A DNA stretch of 64,000 nucleotides from Dicaeum eximium (taxonomy: Eukaryota; Chordata; Aves; Passeriformes; Dicaeidae). Shown piece by piece: positions 13,460-23,663 of this stretch. The DNA is taken from assembly GCA_013396995.1 (NCBI GenBank), contig VWZP01002847.1, positions 342,830 to 406,829 on the forward strand, written 5' to 3'. A program made the translations under genes and the position numbers. Each line of letters begins with the position of its first letter. Within the stretch, counting starts at the first letter, position 1. The notes beneath the pieces were generated by a model. It worked only from the letters and a program-made list of their open reading frames with translations, made no database searches and was not told the DNA's origin.

Positions 13460-14340
13460 AGCAGTGAAATAAAGTTTATGAATTCAACTACAGCAACAGT
13501 CTGAAGGAATAACCTAAGAGAAGAACAGTGGATTTTGTGGGCTGTATATGCAGATAGCACCTGTCATGAATAAGAGCACATTCAAGTAAATACGTAATTT
13601 AGAGTCCTTTTGCACTATATGGAAGGTCTGTGCAGCTTGTCAAGGTAAGTGAGATGCCATGAAAGTAGGTCATCAAGAATTATAGGAATATGACAGCTTG
13701 GCTACAAGAAACTATTAATACATGGAACTTTCTGGTCAGGGAAACAGACACGTTGCTGAAGCTCCTCAGAACTGGGAATGACTGGGAGAAGGAATGACTT
13801 CTCACTGTCTCCTTAAACAAAAGACCTACACAGGACCCAAGGACAAAGCAAGTTCCAAACGGTTTCAAACAATCTGAGGAAAACTCTGAAGAAAAAGAAG
13901 AATGTGGTTGTTCTTCAAGCCAGTTACTGGCCTGTGAAGCTCCTGGCCACAGGATGTGGCAAATCCAATAAACTGTCATGGCATGGAGAGAACAGGGAAG
14001 CTCCAGAAGAAAAAAAAAGGCTGCTAAATATAAAGAAACTGCTTTCTGTCTAAGTTCCTGAACCAGTATGGCTGGAAACTGGGAAAATATTCTGGGAAAC
14101 AGCATTCTAAGCTTCCTCTATTCTTATAGCCTTCACTGTGAGCAGCCACAAGAAGCCATGAGCAGCAATAGAATGTGGAATTCAAATGACCTGTGCTTTG
14201 ACCCTCCTGGAATGCTGTTCCAGCCATGTCGAGGCTACATTAGAATGAATATAAAACTGGGAATTATATCCATAAGTTATTAGGTTTCTGCACTGGGCTG
14301 GGAATGGAAGGATGAATGGGAATTAAGGCTTTCTGTTAGA

Positions 14341-14370
14341 GAGGAAGGAAGGAGGGAGGGAGGAAAAGAA

Positions 14371-14401
<31 letters not shown>

Positions 14402-14997
14402 AAGAGAAAGAGAAAGAGAGAGAGAAAGAGAAAGAGAAAGAGAAAGAGAAAGAGAAAGAGAAAGAGAAAGAGAAAGAGAAAGAGAAAGAGAAAGAGAAAG
14501 AGAAAGAGAAAGAGAAAGAGAAAGAGAAAGAGAAAGAGAAAGAGAAAGAGAAAGAGAAAGAGAAAGAGAAAGAGAAAGAGAAAGAGAAAGAGAAAGAGAA
14601 AGAGAAAGAGAAAGAGAAAGAGAAAGAGAAAGAGAAAGAGAAAGAGAAAGAGAAAGAGAAAGAGAAAGAGAAAGAGAAAGAGAAAGAGAAAGAGAAAGAG
14701 AAAGAGAAAGAGAAAGAGAAAGAGAAAGAGAAAGAGAAAGAGAAAGAGAAAGAGAAAGAGAAAGAGAAAGAGAAAGAGAAAGAGAAAGAGAAAGAGAAAG
14801 AGAAAGAGAAAGAGAAAGAGAAAGAGAAAGAGAAAGAGAAAGAGAAAGAGAAAGAGAAAGAGAAAGAGAAAGAGAAAGAGAAAGAGAANAAAAGAAAAGA
14901 AAAGAAAAGAAAAGAAAAGAAAAGAAAAGAAAAGAAAAGAAAAGAAAAGAAAAGAAAAGAAAAGAAAAGAAGAAAAGAAAAAAGAGAAAAAGGAAAG
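14341..14997. repeat. Long purine microsatellite, (AAAGAG)n then (AAAAG)n
   Basis: The tract starts with GGAA/GGGA-like units (14341-14362) and passes into mixed GA and AAAGAG units. From about 14421 to 14888 it is an uninterrupted (AAAGAG)n array of about 78 copies. A single N at 14889 separates this from an (AAAAG)n array (about 14890-14970), which decays into irregular A/G sequence by 14997. The plus strand is all purine, and the only pyrimidine-like position is the N. The complementary strand gives a meaningless Ser-Leu repeat reading frame. The array length in the assembly is not trustworthy because of the N. Confidence 0.97.
14889..14889. other. Assembly gap or ambiguous base inside microsatellite
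   Basis: A single N stands exactly at the change from hexamer to pentamer repeat units. This is what a contig join or an unresolved array leaves behind. Its true size is unknown. Confidence 0.9.
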
Positions 14998-16814
14998 TTA
15001 CAAATTCTGTTTTTCTATTATTCTTCTGTGGAAGCTGAGGCACATTGTATTTCCCACTGTCACAGCAAAACTTGGGGTTTTTTTGTTGCCATTTATTTCC
15101 CAAAGTGTAAGTAGTCTGTGGGTATTTGTGTGAGTATTTTACAATGTTGCTACATGACATGCATAATTTATTTGGTGTTTGGAAGTTTCAAAAGGGCTGT
15201 TACCATTAGAACACTTTGACATACCAAGTCTGTTCTACCAGAAAGATCCTTCAATAAGTAAAATGCTTGATTCCATTTCTTTACCAGATGGGGAAAGATT
15301 CCTTCTGGTCACAGGAATGGACTCTGTCAAGGGCAAGATCATGCTGACATCACTTTCACAGATGGACTGAGTGCTGCAACAAAAGCCTCTTGCTAAAAAT
15401 TGAACTAATCATTTCTGTCCCTGAAATACACTCAATTTTAATGGGATTATTTTGTCCTTCTTGTTCAGGAAGAAACTGTATCCAACACTAAGGATGTAAA
15501 ATGCGAGGAAGATGTAATGACAGCCTGACATTACATAGCTAAAATGGACCTCATCTCTTCAGGGTAATTAAGAATAACCTTCTAGAGTTCTTTTTTCTAC
15601 TTCACGTATATGAACTGCATTTGTGGATGACTAAGTAGATAAATGAGGTCTAAACCACATAATAGTCAAGTAACTGTTAGTGAAGGTGAAAAACAGAGCT
15701 AGACTGAAGAGAATATTATCCTTTAGCATGTGGGGCATGCTACATATTGACTTATGAGTTTAAGAAGGTAAGCATACTGTTCAAGGTCATCAGCTCTTTG
15801 ATTACAGACATTCAAATTAAGCATTTGGGTATTTATTTCTGCTAGTAATTTGAGTGCACAAGCAGCCTAGTCAGTCAGGAAAAGTGTCTGGAAGATAGCA
15901 TCCCCAAAACCAAATAGGACCATTTCTGTCATAATTTTGTTTTGCCTTGAGAGTTAACATTTTCTCTGTTACGTGTGGAACATGCTTTTATCAAACAAGA
16001 AGCTTTGAAATAACTAGATCAACCAGATACCCAAGAATACTTTGGAATTTTGAAATACAGTGCTAGTCTACATATTGAAATCCAAGGTTTTTGGAATTCA
16101 ATATGTAGATTAACACTGTACTTCAATGTAAAACTGAAGGTCACAACAGAAATTCAACTGAAGTTAAGAATGCCATCAGAATTTGTAGCAGGACAACATC
16201 ATTCCAAGCTCATCATCAAATACTTTATTAGGCCATAAAAAGACATTTATAATTGAATGGAAAAAAGGATGTTACTTATTCTTCATTACAACTTCATTCT
16301 TTTGCAAGAACACAGATGTATGTTCTTTAATCCTGTCAAGTCCAGAAGTTTGAAAACAATTCTATTAAAAAAAAATCCCCATGATGTAAGCCTACTATTT
16401 CAATAGTCTTCATTTTACCTCATCAGTATTTTTCCATCAGCAGTTGTCAAACTTCAGCTGGGAGGGTTCATCTGTGATTTACAGTGTGCTGTCTATATGA
16501 ATACAACACACAAGAATCCATCATCTCCCCATCTGCTCAGTGACAGAATTACAGGGCAACCCACTGGTCATGCTTTGTCAAACACTGACACAAGTACTTC
16601 CAAATTGAATTGCAAATTTTGCAGAGATATTTATCTAATACAAACTCTCCTCAAAGAGGTGTTTACAGTTAGTGGACTGTTCCCTGAAGGGGGAAGAAAG
16701 GAAATATATCTATTCAGGATTTTTCTATTCTGTATTTCAATTTGGCATTTCCTTACATTCTAGGTTCTAATTTTGTGCATGTATGTGATGTTTGTCTGGG
16801 ATAATACTGCATAG
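14998..16814. other. Unique non-coding DNA
   Basis: No exon or repeat family recognised. Short open frames at 15179-15370 and 16050-16238 have no family resemblance, and the latter overlaps the hairpin described separately. Confidence 0.5.
16050..16126. other. 77-bp near-perfect hairpin, candidate small-RNA precursor
   Basis: The left arm, 16050-16085, and the right arm, 16091-16126, are reverse complements at 32 of 36 positions, around a five-base loop at 16086-16090 ('ggttt'). Mismatches fall at arm positions 6, 14, 17 and 31 counted from the left end. As plus-strand RNA, one of these becomes a G-U pair. As minus-strand RNA, two of them become G-U pairs, giving 34 pairable positions of 36. 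The size, single small loop and scattered bulges resemble an animal pre-miRNA. A palindromic MITE-type transposon remnant is the main alternative. I do not recognise the arms as any known miRNA and there is no evidence of transcription. Confidence 0.6.
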
Positions 16815-17829
16815 AGGTTATGGCTGGGAGCAGCCGGGGCTGTAGCGGGCACAGCCCGGCTGAGTTCAGCATCTCAAGGAATATGAGGCAGCAAAGAGAA
16901 ACTCCAGACCCTAAAATTTGGAAGAGTGAACTTCCAGCTGTTTATAGAGTTAGTGGATGAGATCGCCTGTGAAACTCCTTAAGGACAGAGGAGCTGATTA
17001 GAGCTGGCAAGTCTTTAAAGTCACTTTTCTTAGAGCACAAGAGCTCTTTATTCCTGCGTGTAGGAAATTGAGCATGACAGGGTGCAAACTGGCGTGGCTG
17101 AGCAAGGATTTTCTCCCCAAACTGAGGATTAAGAAGGAAAAGTACAAATGGTAGAATCAGATACAGATGACATGAGGAGAGTAAATGGATACTGTTTGAA
17201 TGTGTAGAAATGGGCTCAGGAAAGCCAAGGCAGTACTGGAACAGGACTTGGTAAGGGATAAGTAAACAGGTCAGAAAAGAAAGGCCAAGGAGAGTGTACT
17301 GCCACTGATATACAGGAAGGGTGAACTGGTGACAACTGATATGGAGAAGGCTGAGGTAATCAGTGAGTTCTTTCCCTCAGTCTTCACGGGTAGTCAGGCT
17401 TCCCACTTCCCTCAAATCCTTGATTCTCTGAGTGAGTGTGGGGGGCAGGGAAGTCCCTCCCACTGTAAGTGAAGAGCAGGTTAAGGATCACTTGATGAAG
17501 CTACATAGCCACAAGTCTGTAGAACTTGATGGTAACATGAGGAAACTGGCTGACGTTGTTGCTAAGCCATTATACCTCAAATCCAACAAGTCATGTTGGT
17601 CAGGCTACCAAGTCCCCAGTTACTGGAAAAAGGAATACATCTTCCATTTTTAAAAAGGGAGGACAGGAAAAGCCAGGAAACTACAGATGGGTGAGCATTA
17701 CCTTTGTGCCAGGGAAGATCATAGAGCAGATCCTCCTTGCACACATACTAAGACATATAACAGACAGGAAAGTGCCCTGAGACAGCCAACATACCTCTGC
17801 TGTAGGCAAATTGTGCCTGACCAATCTGG

Positions 17830-18020
17830 GGGCCTTCCATGATGGAGTGATAGCAATGGCCTACAAGACAAGAGCGATGGATGTCACCTACCTAGACTTC
17901 TGTAGGGACGTGAGTACAGTCTAATATCACATCCTGATCTCCAGATGGGAGAAGAATGGATTTGATGATGAACTATTCAGTGGATAAGGAATTGGCAGGA
18001 GGGATGCAACCTGACAGTTG
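17830..18020. repeat. First copy of 191-bp duplicated segment
   Basis: This part of the CR1 RT region is identical base for base to 18022-18212, with an N between the copies at 18021. The first copy ends exactly at the N, and the second copy continues into the rest of the element. Confidence 0.93.
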
Positions 18021-18021
18021 N
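18021..18021. other. Single-N contig join
   Basis: The N separates two identical 191-bp stretches, the pattern left when two overlapping contigs are scaffolded end to end without merging the overlap. Confidence 0.9.
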
Positions 18022-18212
18022 GGGCCTTCCATGATGGAGTGATAGCAATGGCCTACAAGACAAGAGCGATGGATGTCACCTACCTAGACTTCTGTAGGGA
18101 CGTGAGTACAGTCTAATATCACATCCTGATCTCCAGATGGGAGAAGAATGGATTTGATGATGAACTATTCAGTGGATAAGGAATTGGCAGGAGGGATGCA
18201 ACCTGACAGTTG
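18022..18212. repeat. Second copy of 191-bp duplicated segment
   Basis: Offset 192 from 17830-18020, with no difference seen. It continues into CR1 sequence in the expected order, so the consensus order is restored if one copy is removed. Confidence 0.93.
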
Positions 18213-19203
18213 TGCTCTCTGTCCAGGTGGAAGCTGGTGGCAAGTGATGTCCATCAGGACTCTCTGCTGGGACCAGTGCTCTTCGATAGCACAGACAGTG
18301 GGATTGAGTGCACCCCCAGCAGGCTTGGAAGGGACACAAAGCTGAGCAGTGCAGCTGACACAACACAAGGATGGGATGCCATCCAAACAGATCCAGTCAA
18401 ACTTGAGAATTGAGCCTATGAACTTCATAAAGTTCAACAAGTCCAAGTGCCAGGTGCTGCACCTGTATCAGCAATCCCAGACATAAATACAGACTGGGAG
18501 ATGAACTCACTCACTGAGCACAGCCCTGCAGAGAAGGATTTGGGGGTTCTCGTGCATGAGAAGCCAGACATGAGACACCAGTGTGTCCGCATAGCTCAAA
18601 AGGCCAACTGCATCCTGGGATGCACCACAAGTGGTGTGGCCAGCTGGTCAAGGGAGGGAATTGTCCCCCTCTACTTTGCCCTCAGGAAAACCCACCTGGA
18701 GTACAGTCTGAATTGTTCAACACAAGACATGGACCTGTTGGAGTGGGTCCAGAGAAAGGTCACAAAGAGGATCAGAGGGAGGGGGCACATCTCCTGTGAA
18801 GACAGACCAAGAGAGAAGAGGTTGTTCAGCCTGGAGAAGAGGCTGAGGTGAAGGAGACCTCATTACAGCCTTTCAGTACCTTTAGAGAGCTTGTAAAAAA
18901 GTAGGGAGAGGCACATTTTATCTGGGCAGATAAGGAGCAATTAAACTGAAAATTTTAAACTGACATAGGACAGCTTTAGATAAGATGTTAGGAAGAAATC
19001 CTTTACTGTGAGGGCGATGAGGCGCTGGCACAGGTTACCAGTGAGAAGGTGTGAATGCCCCACCTCTGGCCGTGTTCCAGTCCAGGTTGAACAAGGTCCT
19101 AAACAACCTGACTTAGTGAATGGTGTCCCTACACATGGCTGGGGGTTGGAACTAGAGGGTCTTTAGGGTTCCTTTCCAAATTTAAATATTCTATGACTCT
19201 ATG

Positions 19204-20856
19204 GATGGGAACCTGTGACAGAAGAAATTGCTCTGCTGAGGCCACCAACATCCTTGGAAGCACATCTTGCACTATTTGCTTCACAGCATGTGAGGCTGAA
19301 CATAAAACCAGAACATTTTTCAAAAGCCTCAAGAACCCCATAGCAATTAAGCTCTTTTCAAAAAGCAATCCTCTTTGCTATGTACAGACCTCATACATAT
19401 TGCTAGGATTCATTATGTTCAGGCATTAATTCCTGCCCCTTCTTTTTCCTATCAGAAATTATCTTCCTGAAGTCTTCAATTCCAACCATGGGGCTGTGAT
19501 CCAGGGTGACTATGAAACCTAACTGGCCAATTTAAATTAGTCTGTGAGGCCTCCAGTGTCAATGAAGCAGATGAATGACACTTTTCTGACCCTTCAATAT
19601 ATTCAGCTGTACAAGGAATCTTGCTATGAATTACACACTAATATAAAGGTGCTTCCAGTCCACTGTCAATTGATTCCAGGCCAGGAAAAGACCAGGTTAA
19701 AAGAGTATAAGGCCTGTGTCTTTGAAAGCAGTCATAATATCAGCATAATTATATAAATATATAATTAGGTAATTATACTGGTATATTTTCATATTCATCT
19801 AGTAATTTTTATTTCAGACCATATTGCCTAGTACAAGAGTACTAGGACTATACAAAATACAGTTGCCTAATAAAAGACTCTGAGTTACCCAGTGTATAGT
19901 TCAGGCTACAATAATAAGAGACTCTAGCTTAGTATTAAGTGACTACTCTCAAAAGCAGTCACTGTTGCTAGATATAGTGACTTCCTGCTGACCCAGGCAC
20001 CACAAATACCACTGACAGCCACAAAAGGATGTCAAATTATTCCATAAGACTGCTCCATAATAGAGCATCCAGTCTCAGTGTCAGTAGCCCCACAGTCCAT
20101 TCCTGGCAGTATATATTTTACAGCTCCACCTAGATCATTAAGGACTATCAAGCAAAGATTTTTCTCAACTAGCTTTGTTCTTATCTGTCAGGCTAATCAA
20201 GAAAAAAACTTTAATATGCTCCAAAATGGAAATGTCACAAACAAAACATTTACACCTCTCCATACAATGCTAGGGTTTGTAGAGATGGTCTCTCACAGAG
20301 GGCCTTTGTTTAAGGAAAGTGGGGAAACAGACATCAGAAGGACCAAGATTCTTGTGATGTACTGGGACAATCTTCAGAAGTAGTGCAGCTTGCTAACCTA
20401 TTCAGGCCAGAGTATTCATGCTGGAGAAAGTCTGACTCATGATTTTGCTGAAGCAAAAGTTGCAAAATAAACCGTGAAGAGACACTGACTTCAGTACACA
20501 GTGGAACATATTACATCTGTGAGCACTAATAAAACCACAGATTTCCTAGTAACAGGAAGCCTAGTGCTTACAATGTCTTATCAGCTGAATAGGGTTCTGA
20601 GAGGAAACTAACTCCCAACACAATTTTTGGGTTAGACTAAAGCTGCCAGTATTGAACTTCTCCTCCAATCCTTTGGAGACCACAGTGCCTCCTGCCTTGG
20701 GAACAATTATCCCTTCACAGGTCCCCCTGACCACAAATTACTCATCAGAGGACAAGATAACCTTCAAACTAGCACATAACACAGAACTTAGATATAGAGC
20801 TTCTTTTAACTAGTTTCTAGGTTACCACAGCAAACATGCCCTGTACTCTTCTGCCT
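19204..20856. other. Unique non-coding DNA
   Basis: No gene or repeat recognised. AT-rich near 19735-19810, including a short palindrome 'tataattaggtaattata'. The segment from 20429 to 20856 reappears at 22349-22776 through the assembly duplication. Confidence 0.5.
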
Positions 20857-21325
20857 TTTGCTTTTCATAAAACATGGAACATCAGGTTGAAAGTAACCTC
20901 AAATATCATTTGGTCCAAAATTTTCTTGACAAAAACACAGGCTAGACAAGATGGACCATCCAGATAACTCTTAAAAGTCACCAGTGCTGGAGAATCCACC
21001 ACTGTCCTGGGGAAATTACTGCAATTGCTGATTTTTCTCATTGTGAAAAATTTTCCTCCCATGGCCACTTGGAATCTCACCAGTAGTACCTTGTACCCTT
21101 CTTCATCTTTTCCATGTGATTCACTGTAGAAAAGGAGTCTTCATCTTCTTTGTAGTCACACCTTAAATACTGGAACACGGTGTTAAGGTCTTCCCTAAAC
21201 CTTCTTTCCTCAAGGATGAACAAACCCATCCCTCTCAGATGTTCCTCATATAACAGGTTCCTCTGTCCTTTGATCCTTTTTGTTATCCTTCTCTGGACCC
21301 TCTCCAGTCCATTCATAATTTTTTT
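20857..21325 (-). mobile_element. Older CR1-like LINE fragment, minus strand
   Basis: The reverse strand encodes a C-terminal ORF2 piece in two frames. 21316-21077 reads 'MNGLERVQRRITKRIKGQ' and onward. A +1 shift near 21080 then gives 'GGKFFTMRKISNCSNFPRTV' and 'ALVTFKSYLDG'. These match the order of the CR1 ORF2 C-terminus (the segments usually reading close to 'LERVQRRATKMIRG' and 'KKFFTMRVVRHWNRLPREVV'). It is more diverged than the neighbour to its right, so it is probably the older insertion or from another CR1 subfamily. Truncated at both ends. Confidence 0.85.
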
Positions 21326-22115
21326 CTTAGAATCAGAGAATCATTTAGGTTGGAAAAGGCTTTTAAGATCATCAACTCAACTACCAACCTAACACTGTGA
21401 GGTCCACCACCGACCATGTCCTTAAATGCCACATCCACATGTCTTTTAAATACCTCCAGGAATGCTGACTTCACCATTTCACCAGTCTATGCAATGCTTG
21501 AGAACCCTTCTGTTGGCAAAATTTTTCCACATATCCAAGCTAAACCTTCACTGGAACAGCTTGAGGCCATTTCCTCTTGCCCTGTCCCTTGCTATTGGGA
21601 GAAGAGAGCAACACTCACCTGGCTAAAATCTCCTTTCAGGCAGTTGTAGAGAGATAATGTCACCTCTGAGCCTCCTTTTCCCCAGCCTAAACAACCCCAG
21701 TTCCCTCTGCCACTCTTGGTCAGACTTGTGCTCCAGACCCTTCACCATCTCCTTTGCCCTTCTCTGGAATTGCTCCAGCCCCTCAATATCCTTCCTGTAG
21801 TGAGGGACCCAGAACTGGACACAGAACTCAAGGTGGGGTGTCACCAGTGCCAAGTACAGGGGGACAATCCCTGCCCTGGCCCTGCTGGCCACACTATTGC
21901 TGATACAGCCAGGATGTCACTGGCCTTCTTGGGCACTTGATGGCTCATGTTTAGCCAGCAGTCAATCAGCACCTCCAGGTCCTTTTCAGATGGGTCACTT
22001 TTCAAGCCACAGCCTGTGTCACTGCCTGAGGTTGTGGTGGCCCAGGAGCAGGATCCTCAAACAAATGGCCTCAGCACTGCCCAGAACGCTCTGCAGAGTC
22101 TTCCTGCTCTCAAGC
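21326..22115 (-). mobile_element. CR1 LINE fragment, minus strand
   Basis: Begins on the plus strand with the complement of the CR1 3' tail ('agaatcagagaatcatttag' at about 21330) and continues through the complement of the 3' UTR and ORF2 C-terminus to about 22115. The reverse frame at 21892-21623 carries 'RARAGIVPLYLALVTPHLEF' and 'KRRLRGDIISLQLPE', typical of this region of avian CR1. It abuts the older CR1 piece on its left in the same orientation. The upstream part of ORF2 is missing. Confidence 0.92.
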
Positions 22116-22347
22116 TGATCAGCACTATTCTTATGTTCCATCACATTTGCTGCTGGCAAAACACACAAAGCCTTGAACATCTTCTGGGTTTGACATACTG
22201 ACTCTATTTGTCATTTAGTGACACATCTCAAAATGTGGTTCTTAACTGCATTAAATGAATTCTTAACAAATTAAGGAAAAATCACAACCTTCCATCTCCT
22301 CCCATCTCCCTGTGAAATGAAGGGATTTTCCCTGTTTTGCCCAGGTT
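22116..22347. other. Unique flank after CR1, ends at an N
   Basis: No feature recognised. The same sequence recurs at 24339-24570, where it continues into 24571 onward, showing that the real right-hand neighbour of this stretch is 24571 and not the N. Confidence 0.7.
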
Positions 22348-22348
22348 N
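22348..22348. other. Single-N contig join
   Basis: Left of the N is the sequence that reappears ending at 24570. Right of the N the text jumps back to the equivalent of 20429. This is a contig boundary, not a sequencing ambiguity within a continuous read. Confidence 0.9.
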
Positions 22349-23662
22349 AGTCTGACTCATGATTTTGCTGAAGCAAAAGTTGCAAAATAAACCGTGAAGA
22401 GACACTGACTTCAGTACACAGTGGAACATATTACATCTGTGAGCACTAATAAAACCACAGATTTCCTAGTAACAGGAAGCCTAGTGCTTACAATGTCTTA
22501 TCAGCTGAATAGGGTTCTGAGAGGAAACTAACTCCCAACACAATTTTTGGGTTAGACTAAAGCTGCCAGTATTGAACTTCTCCTCCAATCCTTTGGAGAC
22601 CACAGTGCCTCCTGCCTTGGGAACAATTATCCCTTCACAGGTCCCCCTGACCACAAATTACTCATCAGAGGACAAGATAACCTTCAAACTAGCACATAAC
22701 ACAGAACTTAGATATAGAGCTTCTTTTAACTAGTTTCTAGGTTACCACAGCAAACATGCCCTGTACTCTTCTGCCTTTTGCTTTTCATAAAACATGGAAC
22801 ATCAGGTTGAAAGTAACCTCAAATATCATTTGGTCCAAAATTTTCTTGACAAAAACACAGGCTAGACAAGATGGACCATCCAGATAACTCTTAAAAGTCA
22901 CCAGTGCTGGAGAATCCACCACTGTCCTGGGGAAATTACTGCAATTGCTGATTTTTCTCATTGTGAAAAATTTTCCTCCCATGGCCACTTGGAATCTCAC
23001 CAGTAGTACCTTGTACCCTTCTTCATCTTTTCCATGTGATTCACTGTAGAAAAGGAGTCTTCATCTTCTTTGTAGTCACACCTTAAATACTGGAACACGG
23101 TGTTAAGGTCTTCCCTAAACCTTCTTTCCTCAAGGATGAACAAACCCATCCCTCTCAGATGTTCCTCATATAACAGGTTCCTCTGTCCTTTGATCCTTTT
23201 TGTTATCCTTCTCTGGACCCTCTCCAGTCCATTCATAATTTTTTTCTTAGAATCAGAGAATCATTTAGGTTGGAAAAGGCTTTTAAGATCATCAACTCAA
23301 CTACTAACCTAACACTGTGAGGTCCACCACCGACCATGTCCTTAAATGCCACATCCACATGTCTTTTAAATACCTCCAGGAATGCTGACTTCACCATTTC
23401 ACCAGTCTATGCAATGCTTGAGAACCCTTCTGTTGGCAAAATTTTTCCACATATCCAAGCTAAACCTTCACTGGAACAGCTTGAGGCCATTTCCTCTTGC
23501 CCTGTCCCTTGCTATTGGGAGAAGAGAGCAACACTCACCTGGCTAAAATCTCCTTTCAGGCAGTTGTAGAGAGATAATGTCACCTCTGAGCCTCCTTTTC
23601 CCCAGCCTAAACAACCCCAGTTCCCTCTGCCACTCTTGGTCAGACTTGTGCTCCAGACCCTT
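22349..23662. repeat. Near-identical duplicate of 20429-21742
   Basis: Offset 1920 throughout, about 1314 bp. I noticed one substitution, near 21386 versus 23306 ('actaccaacct' versus 'actactaacct'). It contains a second copy of the older CR1 fragment (22777-23245) and the first part of the younger CR1 (23246-23662), both minus strand. It is bounded by N at both ends and lies wholly inside the sequence of its left neighbour, so it is best explained as an allelic contig or redundant contig. Confidence 0.9.
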
Positions 23663-23663
23663 N
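23663..23663. other. Single-N contig join
   Basis: After the N the sequence returns to the equivalent of 21441, so this is again an overlap junction. Confidence 0.9.

Larger units (their letters stand above)
7756..14340. other. Unique non-coding DNA
   Basis: No coding exon could be supported over this 6.6 kb. Open frames of 60 to 141 codons on both strands lack recognisable domains. The longest, 13680-14105 on the minus strand, has no features beyond hydrophobic stretches. The region holds an A/C-rich tract (7847-7916), a G10 run at 13335-13344, a short CA-rich stretch near 8743-8790, an 18-bp near-tandem duplication at about 9610-9645, and two inverted repeats listed separately. Confidence 0.5.
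16815..19203 (+). mobile_element. Long degraded CR1 LINE with ORF2 remnant, plus strand
   Basis: The longest CR1 copy here. Frame-hopping translation recovers ORF2 in order. It begins with the post-endonuclease region around 16900-17250 (for example 'AWLSKDFLPKLRIKKEKYK' near 17090). Next come the linker before the RT ('EKAEVISEFFPSVFTGSQ', near 17350) and the RT core (17430-18410). The C-terminal region follows (18447-18851, including 'EKDLGVLVHEKPD' and 'QKANCILGC'), then a 3' end with an ATTCTATG-type tail at 19186-19203. The RT is dead. The position of the FADD box reads LGRD near 18330, the YLDxxxAFD box reads YLDFCRDVS, and there are several frameshifts and stops. A 191-bp segment is doubled around the N at 18021 and is probably an assembly artefact, so the real element is about 2.2 kb. 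Confidence 0.93.

Noticed and set aside
14336..15160. 274-codon minus-strand frame of Ser-Leu repeats
   Set aside because: It is the mechanical translation of the (AAAGAG)n/(AAAAG)n microsatellite and contains the ambiguous base; not a gene.
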